The position numbers and the translations under genes are program-made. A stretch of DNA of 64,000 nt from Corynebacterium jeikeium. Lineage in GTDB: Bacteria; Actinomycetota; Actinomycetes; Mycobacteriales; Mycobacteriaceae. The notes below the pieces were generated by a model that ran no database searches, was not told where the DNA came from, and was given only the letters and a program-made list of their open reading frames with translations. The stretch spans positions 1,736,001-1,800,000 of the forward strand of contig CP033784.1 in assembly GCA_003955985.1 (NCBI GenBank), written 5' to 3'. Numbering within the stretch: the first letter of the stretch is position 1; each line of letters begins with the position of its first letter. Below are positions 44,550 through 54,194 of this stretch, in pieces.

Positions 44550-44914
44550 TGACCTCAAGCCTTGGAGATCAGCTCAGCGCCCTACTGGGCACACAGGTCA
44601 CCGGCGCCGGTGACGCTGGCGATGCCTCACCTAATGCAGCGAACGGGGGCCCGAAGAAGAGTTCCGCCGACGCTGACCTGCCCGCAGGTCTTCACGGCGA
44701 GGTCGCGGCAATCGTCAAAAAGATGGCTAACGACGAGGTGGAGTCCTTAGAGCTCTCCACCCCGCTGACCGACTACGGTTTTGACCGCCTAAGCGTCGTA
44801 GAGTTGGCCGTCCGTTGCGAAGAAGAGCTGGGAGCCCGCGTTGAGGACGAGGACATTTCCTCGTTTAAGACCCTCGGCGATGTAGTTGACTACATCGCCG
44901 CCCGGCGCGGGTAG
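44549..44914 (+). CDS. Acyl-carrier-protein-like protein lacking the pantetheine serine
   Basis: A 121-aa protein whose C-terminal 75 residues have the four-helix ACP pattern, ending in DEDISSFKTLGDVVDYIAARRG. At the phosphopantetheine site, normally DSL, the sequence is GFDRLSVVELAV: Arg80 (codon CGC, 44786-44788) replaces the essential serine. The N-terminal 45 residues are a Gly/Ala/Pro-rich extension, as in AcpM-like proteins. The start overlaps the aceE stop by one base, so it is translationally coupled. Without the serine it cannot carry an acyl chain; a protein-interaction role or a recent inactivation (one base change from AGC) are both possible. Confidence 0.8.
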   Translation: MTSSLGDQLSALLGTQVTGAGDAGDASPNAANGGPKKSSADADLPAGLHGEVAAIVKKMANDEVESLELSTPLTDYGFDRLSVVELAVRCEEELGARVEDEDISSFKTLGDVVDYIAARRG

Positions 44915-45513
44915 AGCTGCAGCACGTTAGCTGCCTCTACCCCACCAAGGTCTGCGTTGCCAGCGGTCGAGTTGCCGCTGGCACTGTCGGTCCCGGCAGG
45001 GGTGGACGTCGTAAAGCAGTCTTCGGGGGCGTAGCCTGCCGTCATCATGCGCATCGGCTCTAACACGCGGTCCCACGGCCCACCGATGGCCGCGTCGAGG
45101 GCACCTTTGATATCGCCGCCGCGCGCCATGATGGAACGCAGTGCGTCTTCGTTGACCACGATGTTTCCGGCGGCATCGGTCTGTCCGGCGAAAGTCCCCA
45201 GCTGCGGGGTATGGCAGTAGCGCATACCGTCGATGGCGTAGCCGTCATCATCCACGGCTGGGTCTTGCGCCAGCTCGAAATAGAGGCGCGGCCACCTAGC
45301 CAGGTTGTCCACCAGTGTGGCGATGGTGTCAGCACTTGCAGTGAAAGGCACCTCGGCGCACAAAGTGGCATCCTGGTCGGTCGCACGCCAAATATCCCGG
45401 CCTGGCTTAGTGCCATCGGGCATGCTGAGTCGGGCCAGCGCCCACGTGATGTGTGGTTGCAGCGGCCCTGGCATGCTGTGAATCCACAGAACGCCTGAAA
45501 GTTGGGTGCGCAT
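44890..45513 (-). CDS. DUF3145 family protein
   Basis: A 207-aa protein of the actinobacterial DUF3145 family: GVLWIHSMPGPLQPHITWAL at the N-terminus, WPRLYFELAQDP in the middle, YCHTPQLGTF, and GPWDRVLEPMR before a variable Gly/Ser/Thr tail. Members often lie near fatty-acid synthesis or acyl carrier genes, consistent with the ACP-like neighbour, but no function is established. Its 3' end overlaps that gene by 25 bp on the opposite strand. ATG 45513 has GAGGA about ten bases upstream. Confidence 0.82.
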   Translation of the reverse strand: MRTQLSGVLWIHSMPGPLQPHITWALARLSMPDGTKPGRDIWRATDQDATLCAEVPFTASADTIATLVDNLARWPRLYFELAQDPAVDDDGYAIDGMRYCHTPQLGTFAGQTDAAGNIVVNEDALRSIMARGGDIKGALDAAIGGPWDRVLEPMRMMTAGYAPEDCFTTSTPAGTDSASGNSTAGNADLGGVEAANVLQLYPRRAAM

Positions 45514-45742
45514 AGACGAAGGTCCTCGGAAAAGTTGCGGTCAATTGGTGTAAGACGAGATTCGTCTTCCCCTACGAACTCATCCAACGACACTTGCCAC
45601 ACTGCAGAAAAAGCACTGCGGTAAAACAACACTTCTGAGGTTTGCGTTGCACGTGTTTATGATTGTTATTTCCGAGACGGCTGCTGGCAACCCTCAAGTT
45701 GTCCTTAATCCCCCAGATGTGATTTAGCGCTGAGACGAAAAA

Positions 45743-45764
45743 TCGGCGCCGCAAGCGACGCCGA
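45743..45764 (-). terminator. Terminator after serine hydrolase gene
   Basis: Reading the minus strand, TCGGCG (45764-45759) pairs with CGCCGA (45748-45743), extendable inward, followed by TTTTT. It lies 17 bp past the stop at 45781. Confidence 0.8.
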
Positions 45765-45780
45765 CTTAGCTCATATCCCC

Positions 45781-46635
45781 TTAATCTTCAGCGTGTTCTT
45801 CCAGCTCACGCCAGAGTTCATCATTGAAATCCGTCCACAGCGGCTTAGCCCACTCGCCGAAATCTCGGTCGGTCAGCGCGATCGCCGCCCGTCCGGTTGG
45901 ACGATGCAGCCACAGGAACGTGCCCGCCTGCCCGAAGTGGCCTGCGACATCCTTGGGCATCGAGGCGCCAAACCACAGCCCCTGCTTGGAATCGGGGTGT
46001 CCGAAGATCTCAAAACCCAGGCCCCAATCGGCCGGACGTTGCATACCATAGCCAGGCACAACACCATTCAGCCCCGGGAACTGCACCGTCAACGCCTCAG
46101 TCACGGTATCGGGATGCAGAAGAGTCGGGGCGAGAATCTCATCGACGAAGGCCATGAGATTAGCGACGCTGCTACGCGCGCCATGCCCTGCCGATCCATC
46201 CAGCACGGAATCCGCCATCCCTAGCGGCTCAAACACAGCCTGGCGCAGGTATTCACTAAACGGCATGTCTGCCTCCGCGGCGATTACATCGGCGATGATG
46301 TCAAAACCCGCGGAGGAGTAAATACGCCGCTCCCCTGGCTCTTTTTCCAGCTCACGGCTGGCAAACCCCACCCCGCCGGCGTGCGCCAGTAGGTGACGCA
46401 CAGTCGCGCCGTGACCGGGTGGGGTGAGCTCTTGGGCGAGCTCCACCGCGCCCTCTTCGACGGCCACAAGCATACCCACGGCGGCTAGCAACTTGGTCAC
46501 ACTGGCGAGCTCAAAAACGCGACCGCTATCTCCGTGGGTGTGCCAACTGCCATCATCGGCACGCACGGCAGCCGCGACCGTGTCAACTGGCCACTGATCA
46601 ACTTGCGCAAGAACAGAGGGCTTCCAAGAAGTCAT
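45781..46635 (-). CDS. Beta-lactamase-fold serine hydrolase
   Basis: A 284-aa class C beta-lactamase/DD-peptidase family protein (EstB-like). The nucleophile motif SxxK is ASVTKLL (Ser45, Lys48); the second motif is YSSAGFD in place of YxN; HFGQAGTFLW near the C-terminus plays the HxG-type role. No signal peptide is present, so it is probably a cytosolic esterase or amidase rather than a resistance enzyme. ATG 46635 is preferred; the longer frame upstream only reads through the neighbouring symporter gene. It is 10 bp after the symporter stop, so cotranscribed. Confidence 0.85.
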   Translation of the reverse strand: MTSWKPSVLAQVDQWPVDTVAAAVRADDGSWHTHGDSGRVFELASVTKLLAAVGMLVAVEEGAVELAQELTPPGHGATVRHLLAHAGGVGFASRELEKEPGERRIYSSAGFDIIADVIAAEADMPFSEYLRQAVFEPLGMADSVLDGSAGHGARSSVANLMAFVDEILAPTLLHPDTVTEALTVQFPGLNGVVPGYGMQRPADWGLGFEIFGHPDSKQGLWFGASMPKDVAGHFGQAGTFLWLHRPTGRAAIALTDRDFGEWAKPLWTDFNDELWRELEEHAED

Positions 46636-46645
46636 GTCCTCAAGA

Positions 46646-48028
46646 CTACGCAAGCGTGGCGGACTCGGACTTTTCGGCGGACTCGGACTTCTCAGCAGGC
46701 GCGTCTGCAGACTCGTCGTCCGACTCGTCGGCTGGCGACAGGTCGGCGTTGGCGCTGGCGTCCCACTCGTCCTTGTCCCAGATTCCCGCACGCTTTGCGA
46801 CGACCAACGGGACCACAGCCTGACCGGTGACGTTCACCGCAGTGCGGCCCATATCCACGATCGGCTCGACAGCCAGCAGGAGACCGACGCCGGCGAGTGG
46901 CAGGCCAAGGGTCGACAGAGTCAGGGTCAGCATGACAGTAGCGCCGGTGGTGCCAGCAGTTGCTGCCGAACCGATGACGGAGACGAAGATGATGAGCAGG
47001 TAGTCCGTGAAGTCCAACGGCACACCGTAGAACTGCGAGACGAAGATAGCCGCGATAGCCGGGTAAATGGCGGCGCAACCATCCATCTTCGTGGTGGCGC
47101 CCAGCGGCACGGCGAAGGAGGCGTACTCATCCGGTACTGCCAGACGACGGGAGACAACGCGCTCAGTGACCGGCATGACGCCCATAGACGAACGGGTGAA
47201 GAAGCCGAGCGAGGTCACTGGCCAGACGCGACGGAAGAAGTCGATTGGGCTAATGCCATGAATCTTCAGCACAACTGGGTAGACAACTGCGATGACCAGG
47301 AACAGGCCAATGTAGATGGCAATGGCGAACTTGCCGAGGCTGCCGAGGGCCTCCCAGCCGTACTCAGCGACAGCGTGGCCGATCAGAGCCGCGGTACCGA
47401 TCGGTGCCAGGCGGATGACCCACCACAGGACCTTCTGCACGATAGTCAGAAGCGAGCCGGAAAACTCGATGAATGGCTCGGCCTTCGGGCCAACCTTCAC
47501 TGCAGCGATACCGAATACAATCGCGATGACCAGCAGCTGCAGGACGTTGAAGTTCAGCGAGCCGGATACAGCACCGTCAGATTCGCTGATCTTCACGCCA
47601 AGGCCGAGGAAGTTCTGCGGGACGATGCTCTGCAGGAATCCCCACCAGGAGCCCACGGAACTCGGCTCCTGAGCTGCCGAGGCATCCACGCCAGAGTTAA
47701 CGCCTGGCTTGATGACCAAGCCCAGCACGATGGCGATAACCACCGATACAAAGGATGTAATGGCAAACCAAATCAGCGTCGAAACAGCCAGCTTGGCTGC
47801 ACCTGCGACCTGACGCAGGTTGGCAATCGACACTACGACTGCGGTGACCACCAGCGGTGGGATGAGCAGCTTCAACAGCGTGACGTAGGTACTGCCGACC
47901 TCGTCGAGCGCTGTGCGCAACGAGGAGTCATCGCCAGTACTGCGGGCCATGAAGCCCAAAATGAGACCAATAATCAGGCCATAGACAACTTGGGCACCGA
48001 AGCCGGTCGCCCATTTAAATTTATTCAC
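46646..48028 (-). CDS. Dicarboxylate/amino acid:cation symporter (second DAACS)
   Basis: A 460-aa glutamate-transporter-fold protein: KLLIPPLVVTAVVVSIANL in the N-terminal half, the serine loop TRSSMGVMPVTERV, FAVPLGATTKMDGCAA, VIGSAATAGTTGATV and VDMGRTAVNVTGQAV. The Lys in PLGATTKMDG and the Asp/Asn pattern fit glutamate/dicarboxylate transporters, though substrate is open. The last ~45 residues are an acidic Ser/Glu/Asp tail with short ESAEKSE repeats. GGAGG precedes the ATG at 48028. Only the fold is shared with the symporter at 14236; the two are not close copies. Confidence 0.88.
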   Translation of the reverse strand: MNKFKWATGFGAQVVYGLIIGLILGFMARSTGDDSSLRTALDEVGSTYVTLLKLLIPPLVVTAVVVSIANLRQVAGAAKLAVSTLIWFAITSFVSVVIAIVLGLVIKPGVNSGVDASAAQEPSSVGSWWGFLQSIVPQNFLGLGVKISESDGAVSGSLNFNVLQLLVIAIVFGIAAVKVGPKAEPFIEFSGSLLTIVQKVLWWVIRLAPIGTAALIGHAVAEYGWEALGSLGKFAIAIYIGLFLVIAVVYPVVLKIHGISPIDFFRRVWPVTSLGFFTRSSMGVMPVTERVVSRRLAVPDEYASFAVPLGATTKMDGCAAIYPAIAAIFVSQFYGVPLDFTDYLLIIFVSVIGSAATAGTTGATVMLTLTLSTLGLPLAGVGLLLAVEPIVDMGRTAVNVTGQAVVPLVVAKRAGIWDKDEWDASANADLSPADESDDESADAPAEKSESAEKSESATLA

Positions 48029-48345
48029 TTTTCCTCCTGGATATTTCTTTCTCTGAAAACACTTGTGCCGCGCCTTATGCCGTCTGACAAATGCGCGCGA
48101 CGGGATCCGAGGCCGCTGAGCTCAGCCTCGAAGAGACAGGCGCAGCGAGGCGGAAGCTCCGAAGTGTTTAGCGACAGGAGGAAGTGGAGATTCGGCCGTA
48201 ATCGAGCCAACGCCGCTTTGTGAGCATTTTCATGTTGGTCATTTCTATCTAGCAAGTCCGGTTAAGAGACAAACGATAAGACTGCCACGATTGATGTTGT
48301 GACACCAATTTCCAACACGGCCCCTCACCCGAATATTCCACATCG
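48029..48345. other. Intergenic region between two minus-strand genes
   Basis: Nothing convincing is coded in these 317 bp. They must contain the promoter of the symporter gene. Short frames have no family resemblance, and no clear terminator for the exporter gene was seen on inspection. Confidence 0.5.
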
Positions 48346-49989
48346 CTAATTCGATTTCTCAGCCTGCCTGCGCAACTGCAGTACCTTCAGCGAGCAGAGG
48401 AAGCCAATAGTCAACGCGCCGACAGCGGAATACAGCGCAAACTGCGTGGCATGTGCAAACGCATTTGTCAGCGGCACCAACACACCGTCGGGAGCACCCT
48501 GCGCACGCAGACCAATCAGCATCGAGCCAGCGGAATCCTTCAGCCCCTGCCCCATCTGCTCCAGGCCCGGCGACAGCTTCGCGATCTCACGATCCAGCCC
48601 AATCGTCAGCGCCATACCACCGAGCGCAGCACCGAGCGCCGAACCAATCTGCCGAATCGTCGACTGCGTTGCCGATGCCTGCCCCGACAGCCGCACCGGA
48701 ATATCACCAAGCACCAACGAGGTCAGCTGCGCCGATGCCAGACCAAGACCCAGACCGTAGACAATCAATGCAAACACAACCAGCCACAGCGGCAGGTCAA
48801 CGCGCTCTTCGGCCGCCAACTGCAGCGAACCAAAGACCTCGAGACCAAGGCCCACAATCACCACACCGGCCGGGGTAATCCGAGCTGCCAGATGACGCGC
48901 CATGGCACCTGCGAAGAACGCACCGAGAGCCATTGCTGCCAGGACCAGGCCGGTTGCGATCGTCGATAAGCCAATCGCCGACACCAGGTAGAGCGGCAGC
49001 ACGAAGACCAGCGCGAACTCACCCACCGCGACAAGCATCGCCGTGGTATTCCCCCAGCTGAACGTGGCGTAGGAGAACATCGACACGTCCAACAGCGCAG
49101 GATCCGCGTTCTTCCGACGACTGTTTTCCCACAGCACGAAAGCGACAAGCACCACCGCACCAACTAAGAGCGTGACGACGGGTGCGGAGGGAAAAGCAAA
49201 CCCTATCTTGGCGCCTTGAATGATGCCGAAGACCACGGCACCAAAGCCAATTCCAGACAACACCAGGCCAAGGACATCGAAGCGACCCGCGCCATTGGTA
49301 TCGCCTGCGGTGTTCGGCACCCAGCGCAGCGCAAGGACGAAAAGCACGACGGCGATGGGCACGTTGACCCAGAAGATAGCTTCCCAACCAGCAAACTGCG
49401 TAAGCACGCCACCCAGGAGTGGGCCGACTGCTGCAGCACCAGACATGACCGCACCCCAGATGCCGAATGCGGTGGCACGATCTTTATCACGGAATAGTGC
49501 GTTCACGCTGGACAGTGTTGATGGCAGAATGCACGCGCCACCAATGCCTTGGATGACGCGGGCAATGACCAGTGGCGCCAAGGCTGTGGAAAGTGCGGCC
49601 ACGACGGAGCCGACCGTGAAGATGACCAGACCGACGAGAAAAAGCGTTCGACGGCCGAAGCGGTCGCCAGCTCGGCCAGAGGTCAGGAGTAGTGCGGCGA
49701 AAACGACCGAGTAGATCGTGGTAATCCACTGCGCGCCCACGATGTCAAGGCCCAGCTCCGAAATGATGGTCGGCAATGAAACACCAACGATGGTGCCGTC
49801 CAGGACAATCATGCCGAGGCCAACCGCGAGCACGAGCAACCCCCACCACCGCTGTGGCGAGGCCCCGAACTCAGCAATCTGATCCTCGTTGGCGATTGCC
49901 ATGACGGGGGTGCCCTTCGCTTTCGCTGTGGCACCGGTTTGTGCGTCGACTGAGACGTCGGCGCTGCTCAAGGAAGGTTTTGTACTCAT
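48346..49989 (-). CDS. MFS drug exporter, DHA2 (EmrB/QacA) family
   Basis: A 547-aa, 14-TM proton-coupled exporter. Motif A is GRAGDRFGRRTLFLVG, motif C-like GPLLGGVLTQFAGWEAIFWVNVP, and the first helix carries VLDGTIVGVSLPTI, all typical of DHA2 multidrug efflux. The substrate is unknown. The upstream TAGCAT seven bases before ATG 49989 suggests a leaderless mRNA and favours this start; the ATG at 50025 and the frame further upstream lack support. No regulator gene is adjacent. Confidence 0.88.
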   Translation of the reverse strand: MSTKPSLSSADVSVDAQTGATAKAKGTPVMAIANEDQIAEFGASPQRWWGLLVLAVGLGMIVLDGTIVGVSLPTIISELGLDIVGAQWITTIYSVVFAALLLTSGRAGDRFGRRTLFLVGLVIFTVGSVVAALSTALAPLVIARVIQGIGGACILPSTLSSVNALFRDKDRATAFGIWGAVMSGAAAVGPLLGGVLTQFAGWEAIFWVNVPIAVVLFVLALRWVPNTAGDTNGAGRFDVLGLVLSGIGFGAVVFGIIQGAKIGFAFPSAPVVTLLVGAVVLVAFVLWENSRRKNADPALLDVSMFSYATFSWGNTTAMLVAVGEFALVFVLPLYLVSAIGLSTIATGLVLAAMALGAFFAGAMARHLAARITPAGVVIVGLGLEVFGSLQLAAEERVDLPLWLVVFALIVYGLGLGLASAQLTSLVLGDIPVRLSGQASATQSTIRQIGSALGAALGGMALTIGLDREIAKLSPGLEQMGQGLKDSAGSMLIGLRAQGAPDGVLVPLTNAFAHATQFALYSAVGALTIGFLCSLKVLQLRRQAEKSN

Positions 49990-50270
49990 AGGATTAATGC
50001 TAGAAGTGTCCAAGCACTGATTCATCAACCGAAAGTCGTAACTTTGCGGGGGCTTTGGTTCGTTGAGGATGGGGAGGCAGCTTGCTTCATCCCGCCCGGG
50101 AGATGAGGTCATTGAGAACGAGGGACAGATTCATTGGGCCTGTGTAACTGCTCCCAGAGTCGCTGGCTATAGGGCTTTTATCACCGCACGGTGGCAGATT
50201 GCTATGATGCTATGAGGTTTTGGGCATTGGTTCATAGTGCTTAATTACCACTTCACAGTGCCAAATCCTT

Positions 50271-50344
50271 GCCCCTATAGCTCAGTCGGTTAGAGCAGAG
50301 GACTCATAATCCTTTTGTCGCAGGTTCGAGCCCTGCTGGGGGCA
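50271..50344 (+). tRNA. tRNA with CAU anticodon (Met elongator or Ile2)
   Basis: A 74-nt cloverleaf: acceptor GCCCCTA/TGGGGGC, D arm GCTC/GAGC, anticodon stem GAGGA/TCCTT (one G-T pair) with loop CTCATAA (anticodon CAT), T arm GCAGG/CCTGC, discriminator A, no encoded CCA. Elongator Met and lysidine-modified Ile2 tRNAs share this loop, so the identity is left open. Confidence 0.92.
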
Positions 50345-50648
50345 CGATGTGAAGTCTCGCAGCATTCTTGACAGTGTGCTGTGGGACGTTTCCGCTTCCC
50401 AGCGCCGATTTTGGGGGCTGCTGTCTCGCAACCTGCTTGCCAAGATGTCTCATGACATTGTTGACACTTTTAGGCGGTGGGGTTACTCCGGCAGGTGGGT
50501 GGTGAGCGGCGTGGGGCGAAGTGCTCTATGTTGGTTTTCTTTTGGTAGTTGGCCGTTGGGTCGATGATGTGTCGAGCCCTGGAAGACCGCTCGGTCCCCC
50601 ATTGCGGGCGTTCGGCACGCCTGACTTGGGTTACCGAGTTAGCTATCA
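50345..50648. other. Gene-free stretch after the tRNA
   Basis: About 300 bp with no supported gene or recognisable insertion-sequence end. Short frames on both strands resemble nothing known to me. It borders the GC-rich transporter pair and may be the edge of acquired DNA. Confidence 0.4.
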
Positions 50649-52343
50649 CTATCGAGCCCACAGCCGGGCATAGGCCGGCGACGAATCTAGCAAATCCTCA
50701 TGCGTCCCCGCTGCGGCCACGCGCCCGCCGTCCAACATAACGACCTGATCGGCAGCCGCCAACGTGTGCTCCTGATGCGCGATTACTAGCACTGTCGCCA
50801 ATCCGCTGAGTTCGCGCAGTGCCTCCTGCACAGCCACGGCGGCGGACGCGTCGAGCGATGAGGTCGCCTCATCCAGCAGTAACACAGGCGCTCGCTTCAA
50901 CACAGCGCGGGCCACTGACACACGCTGCCGCTCGCCGCCCGAGAGCAGTCTGCCACCTTCACCGACGCGGGTCGCCCACCCTTGTGGCAAGCGATCGACG
51001 ATCTCGTCGACCCGAGCTATTTTCGCGGCGGCGTTCACCTCGGCGTCCGTGGCTTCTGGACGACCGAGCAACACGTTCGCGCGCAGGGTGTCGTCAAGGA
51101 GATAGACGTCCTGGAACACCAACGACGTTGCCCCGAGGACATCGGCACTGGCCATGTCGCGAACATCCACGCCGTCGAGCCGCACGGCCCCTGCGTCCAC
51201 GTCATGGAAGCGGGCGATCAAGCGAGTGAGCGTGGTCTTGCCCGACCCGGATGGCCCGACGATGGCAGTAACTGATCCCGGCGCAACAGTCAGATTGAGA
51301 TCATCAAACACCATCGCGTCTCCGTAGCCGAAGCGCACTGCGTCAATCGCAATCTCCGGCGGATGCGTCGGTGCTGGGACTGGCTGCTCGGGTTCCGGTA
51401 GCCCCGGCTCGTCTAGCAAATTGACCACCTGGTCGAGTTCACGATCCATGCGGCGCAGCGCCGTGCCGAGTTCAGAAAGTGTGCGGAGGGGGCCCATTAC
51501 CTGGGTGACGATCAGGATAAGACCGATCATCACGAGCGGGTCCACACCGCCGAGACTGCGCCATACGGCCACGGTGACCACAGCGCCAAAGACCGTCTGT
51601 ACCACGACACTCTGGACAATCATCGATGCGGCGGAGGCCAGCTGGGCCGACATACCGAGGCGACGTTGTCGGTCAAGTGAAGATGCCAGGGGTGCATAGC
51701 CAGAACCTGCCACTCGCGCCCCGCGCAGCGCCGTCTGGTGCTTGGCCAGGTCGAGCAGCGCGGCATCCGTGCGGTGTTCCGCGGTGGTGAGTCGGGCGTC
51801 GGCCCGGGCACTCCAGGAGCGAGCCAGCACAGTCGAGGCGTACACGAGCGGGACCCCGACGGCGAGCGAGAGTCCCAGCCGCCAGTCAAGGAAGAAGGTC
51901 ACGAGCACTAGAGTCAACGGAGTCGCCACGTAACCGATGAGCGGAGCAAGCACGTCGCCGATCGCGGTGGCGACGAACATTGTGCCGCGGACCGAGAGCC
52001 GTGAGGCGTTGGCTGCGGACCCGCCATCGAACCACCCCATCGGCAGACGCATGAGCTGCCGCGCCAGTTGGCGATGCATCGACGACATCAGAGACATGGT
52101 CAAATCGACGCTCCCGCGCGTGACCCACACCGTGAGTAGGGCATGGACGCCGGCGCAAACCACCATTGCGATCAACCACCAGAGCGTCGAGCTGAAAGTC
52201 TCCTGGGCCAGGTGGGCCAGTACTGGGACCAGACATGCCAGTGACAGTCCCTGTGCGACTCCGGCCGCCACAGCCACTGCTGTGAATCGCTGGAGTGTTG
52301 AGCGTCCTTCTTGTCCAGCGATCCGTTCAATCTGCGTGATCAT
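50649..52343 (-). CDS. ABC half-transporter (TMD-NBD), second of pair
   Basis: A 564-aa exporter-fold ABC protein with an N-terminal six-helix domain (about 1-310) and C-terminal ATPase. Walker A is GPSGSGKTTL, the signature is LLSGGERQR, Walker B is VLLLDEATSSLDAS. In iron-regulated pairs of this type (IrtB, YbtQ) the two half-transporters form a heterodimer that imports ferric siderophores. ATG 52343 with GGAGGTG upstream overlaps the stop of the partner (ATGA), giving strict coupling. GC is visibly higher than in most of the window. Confidence 0.88.
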   Translation of the reverse strand: MITQIERIAGQEGRSTLQRFTAVAVAAGVAQGLSLACLVPVLAHLAQETFSSTLWWLIAMVVCAGVHALLTVWVTRGSVDLTMSLMSSMHRQLARQLMRLPMGWFDGGSAANASRLSVRGTMFVATAIGDVLAPLIGYVATPLTLVLVTFFLDWRLGLSLAVGVPLVYASTVLARSWSARADARLTTAEHRTDAALLDLAKHQTALRGARVAGSGYAPLASSLDRQRRLGMSAQLASAASMIVQSVVVQTVFGAVVTVAVWRSLGGVDPLVMIGLILIVTQVMGPLRTLSELGTALRRMDRELDQVVNLLDEPGLPEPEQPVPAPTHPPEIAIDAVRFGYGDAMVFDDLNLTVAPGSVTAIVGPSGSGKTTLTRLIARFHDVDAGAVRLDGVDVRDMASADVLGATSLVFQDVYLLDDTLRANVLLGRPEATDAEVNAAAKIARVDEIVDRLPQGWATRVGEGGRLLSGGERQRVSVARAVLKRAPVLLLDEATSSLDASAAVAVQEALRELSGLATVLVIAHQEHTLAAADQVVMLDGGRVAAAGTHEDLLDSSPAYARLWAR

Positions 52344-54136
52344 CGAGCACCTCCCGTGACGGCGGCCTGGTTGCGCCATAGCGCGGCGTACTGCCCATCG
52401 GCGGCGAGCAGGGATTCGTGTTCGCCTTGTTCGACGATTCGCCCTTGGTCGAGGACGACGATCTGGTCTGCGTGGGTGATCGTGCCAAGGCGGTGGGCGA
52501 TCATGATGACCGTGCGTCCCCGGGTCAGTTCGGCGAGGGCCTGCCCGATCGCGGCCTCATTCTCGGGGTCGATCGCGGAGGTGGCCTCGTCGAGTATGAG
52601 CACGTGAGGGTCGGCGAGGATGGCCCGCGCGATGGCCACGCGCTGGGTCTCACCGCCGGAGAGCCGAGCGTCTTCTCCGACAACGCTGCCGTATCCGCGG
52701 GGTAGTTCGCGGATCCGCGCGTCGATCGCCGCTAGGGAGGCGGCGTGCTGGATGTCCTCGTCGGTCGCGCCCGGACGCCCGAGCGCGATGTTGTCGCGGA
52801 TGCTCATGGAAGGCAGGCTCGGGCTTTGCAGCAGGATGCCGACGTGTTGATGGAGCACGTGCGGGTCGATGTCGCGCACGTCGACGTTGCCGATCCGGAT
52901 CGCACCGGCGTCAACGTCACGGAAGCGGGCGATGAGAGATGCGAGGGTCGATTTGCCCGAGCCAGAGGCCCCGACCAACGCGGTGACCGATCCTTCTCGT
53001 GCGGTGAGCGACACCCCATGCAGCACCGGCTCATCTGGCGCGTACCCGAAGGTCACGTTCTCGATCGAGACATCGGTCCCGGCGGGCTCGAGGGGATGTT
53101 CAGCCACGAGGAGTTCGGGCTCGTCGAGAAGGGTGATGAGTCGTCCGGCGGCTTCTAGCCCGTCGTTGATGTGTTGTTGCCCGGCCCCGACCGTGAGCAG
53201 CGTGGCGGGCAGCGACAGAGCGATCATGGTGACCACGACGACGTCGGCGACATCGCTCCACCCGGCGGCGACCATGGCAGCACCGGGAACGACGACAGTC
53301 AGCGCGACGACCGGCAACCCCAGGGCCGTGAGAGCGATGGCGTGGGCACGCATCTGGGGTGTGACAAGCGTGCGGAACTCCGAGGTGAAGTCGTCTGACG
53401 CCCTGGTGAAGCGCGCCGAGCCAGTCTCCTCAGCCCCGAACACGCGCAGCACTGCGATCCCATCGACGAACTCGATTACCGCGGCGGAGACCTCGGAGAG
53501 CGACTCGGCAATCCGGGCCATGACAGAGCGCATGTCTCCGGGCGCGAGCACGGAGAACAGGACCATGTAGGCCACCGGACTGATCACGCAGCACAGCCCG
53601 AGTCGCCAGTCGATGGTCAGTGCGACGATGACGCCGACCACCGGTGTCAGAACCGCCGCGGTGATCTCGACCAGCGCGTGGGCGACAAGGTGGTGGAGGC
53701 TCGCGACATCGTCTTGGATTATGCGGCGGACGCGTCCGGAGGAGCTCTGATCGAACCATCCCAGTGGGAGTCGGCTCAGCTTGTCGGCCAGTTGCACGCG
53801 CAACTCGGCCTGTAGCCGCAGGTCGACCAGATGGGTGATGAGCAGCGCCAGCGACCCCAGGGCGAGTGCGCCACCGAGTCCACCGATGAACCACCATACT
53901 GCTGGCCACACCTTGTCAGTGCCTAGGAGTAGTTCATTGACGATCCGGACCAACGCCAGCAGTGGAATGGCACTGGCCAAGCTCCCGAGCACCTGCAGCA
54001 AAAGGGCGACGGCGATGGGGGCGGACACCGGGCGGAGAATGCGCCAGGCGGGTTTCCCCGTGTTCGCACTATCCTCCGTCGGCTGACTTGTCGGCCCCTT
54101 GGGCGCCGTGGTGGGTTCGTCAGTCGCGTCCGACAC
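52340..54136 (-). CDS. ABC half-transporter (TMD-NBD), first of pair
   Basis: A 598-aa exporter-fold ABC protein: hydrophilic N-terminus of about 30 residues, six TM helices, then an ATPase with Walker A GASGSGKSTL, signature RLSGGETQR and Walker B VLILDEATSAIDPE. LPLGWFDQSSSGRVRRII is the typical coupling-helix region. The start is GTG 54136, with GGAGG eight bases upstream. A DtxR-like box lies 40 bp upstream, so the operon should be iron-repressed; a siderophore importer (IrtAB/YbtPQ-like) is likely, a siderophore exporter less so. No siderophore-interacting domain is fused at the N-terminus. Confidence 0.88.
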   Translation of the reverse strand: MSDATDEPTTAPKGPTSQPTEDSANTGKPAWRILRPVSAPIAVALLLQVLGSLASAIPLLALVRIVNELLLGTDKVWPAVWWFIGGLGGALALGSLALLITHLVDLRLQAELRVQLADKLSRLPLGWFDQSSSGRVRRIIQDDVASLHHLVAHALVEITAAVLTPVVGVIVALTIDWRLGLCCVISPVAYMVLFSVLAPGDMRSVMARIAESLSEVSAAVIEFVDGIAVLRVFGAEETGSARFTRASDDFTSEFRTLVTPQMRAHAIALTALGLPVVALTVVVPGAAMVAAGWSDVADVVVVTMIALSLPATLLTVGAGQQHINDGLEAAGRLITLLDEPELLVAEHPLEPAGTDVSIENVTFGYAPDEPVLHGVSLTAREGSVTALVGASGSGKSTLASLIARFRDVDAGAIRIGNVDVRDIDPHVLHQHVGILLQSPSLPSMSIRDNIALGRPGATDEDIQHAASLAAIDARIRELPRGYGSVVGEDARLSGGETQRVAIARAILADPHVLILDEATSAIDPENEAAIGQALAELTRGRTVIMIAHRLGTITHADQIVVLDQGRIVEQGEHESLLAADGQYAALWRNQAAVTGGAR

Positions 54137-54175
54137 TGCGTTACCTCCTCAGTAGACAACCACTCTTGTTTTATA

Positions 54176-54194
54176 TAAGGCTATCCTAACCTAA
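54176..54194 (-). promoter_or_regulatory. DtxR-like iron box
   Basis: On the minus strand TTAGGTTAGGATAGCCTTA matches 16 of 19 positions of the DtxR consensus dyad (TTAGGTTAGSCTAACCTAA). It is followed by TATATAAAA, a plausible -10 region, and sits 40 bp before the GTG of the ABC pair. Confidence 0.82.

Noticed and set aside
46634..48223. 529-codon plus-strand open frame
   Set aside because: It is the antisense shadow of the DAACS symporter, which has clear motifs; the antisense peptide is His/Asp/Gln-rich and unlike any family.
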